Position numbers and translations under genes: made by a program. The notes beneath the pieces are model-generated. The model did no database searches, had not been told where the DNA came from, and saw only the letters and a list, made by a program, of their open reading frames with translations. 5,360 bases of DNA from Pseudomonadota bacterium (lineage in GTDB: Bacteria; Pseudomonadota; Alphaproteobacteria; Micropepsales; Micropepsaceae): NCBI GenBank assembly GCA_021808875.1, contig JAKBAU010000236.1, positions 1 to 5,360 on the forward strand, in the 5' to 3' direction. The stretch's first letter is position 1. Each line of letters opens with the position of its first letter. Shown piece by piece: positions 5,357-5,360 of the stretch.

Positions 5357-5360
5357 TATG

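Overview
The window looks like an accessory, boundary-type stretch of an alphaproteobacterial chromosome or large plasmid. That placement is an inference from protein style: RES and Xre/MbcA proteins of this type are common in sphingomonads, acetic acid bacteria and relatives. It is not a taxonomic identification. By hand count the GC content falls from about 67% in part of the recombinase gene (541-600) to about 42% in part of the permease gene (4081-4140) and about 35% at the end of the ATPase gene (5281-5340), so the window is a mosaic.

Left part (1-1088): a complete XerC/D-like tyrosine recombinase is preceded by a 52-bp near-perfect palindrome (19-70). The palindrome's centre has the geometry of a Xer/dif or loxP-like crossover core, with 13-bp arms around 6 bp. 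The annotated start codon lies inside its right arm.

Middle-left (1253-2454, minus strand): an intact type II toxin-antitoxin operon. The Xre/MbcA-like antitoxin comes first, followed by a RES-domain NAD+-consuming toxin that starts at TTG, overlapping the antitoxin stop. A plausible sigma70-like promoter lies just upstream. The operon converges on the recombinase gene.

Middle-right (about 2530-3640): roughly 600 bp with no gene I can support, but with several inverted repeats. It is followed by a small ribbon-helix-helix antitoxin gene (3152-3412) behind a palindromic operator-like site. Directly downstream is the wreck of a PIN-domain toxin: only the first strand and helix are left, frameshifted from its expected GTG start.

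Right part (3640-5356): a two-gene ABC-2 exporter of the Wzm/Wzt (KpsM/KpsT) type. The permease and ATPase genes are 4 bp apart, and the pair is expected to move a lipid-linked polysaccharide (O antigen, capsule or similar) across the inner membrane. The ATPase lacks the C-terminal carbohydrate-binding domain of long Wzt proteins. The window ends just after its stop, so the rest of the glycan locus probably lies to the right.

Overall: a recombinase with its own likely target site, one intact and one decayed toxin-antitoxin module, and the edge of a surface-polysaccharide locus. I see no clearly new enzyme system. The most unusual items are the palindrome that swallows the recombinase start codon and the decayed antitoxin/PIN pair.
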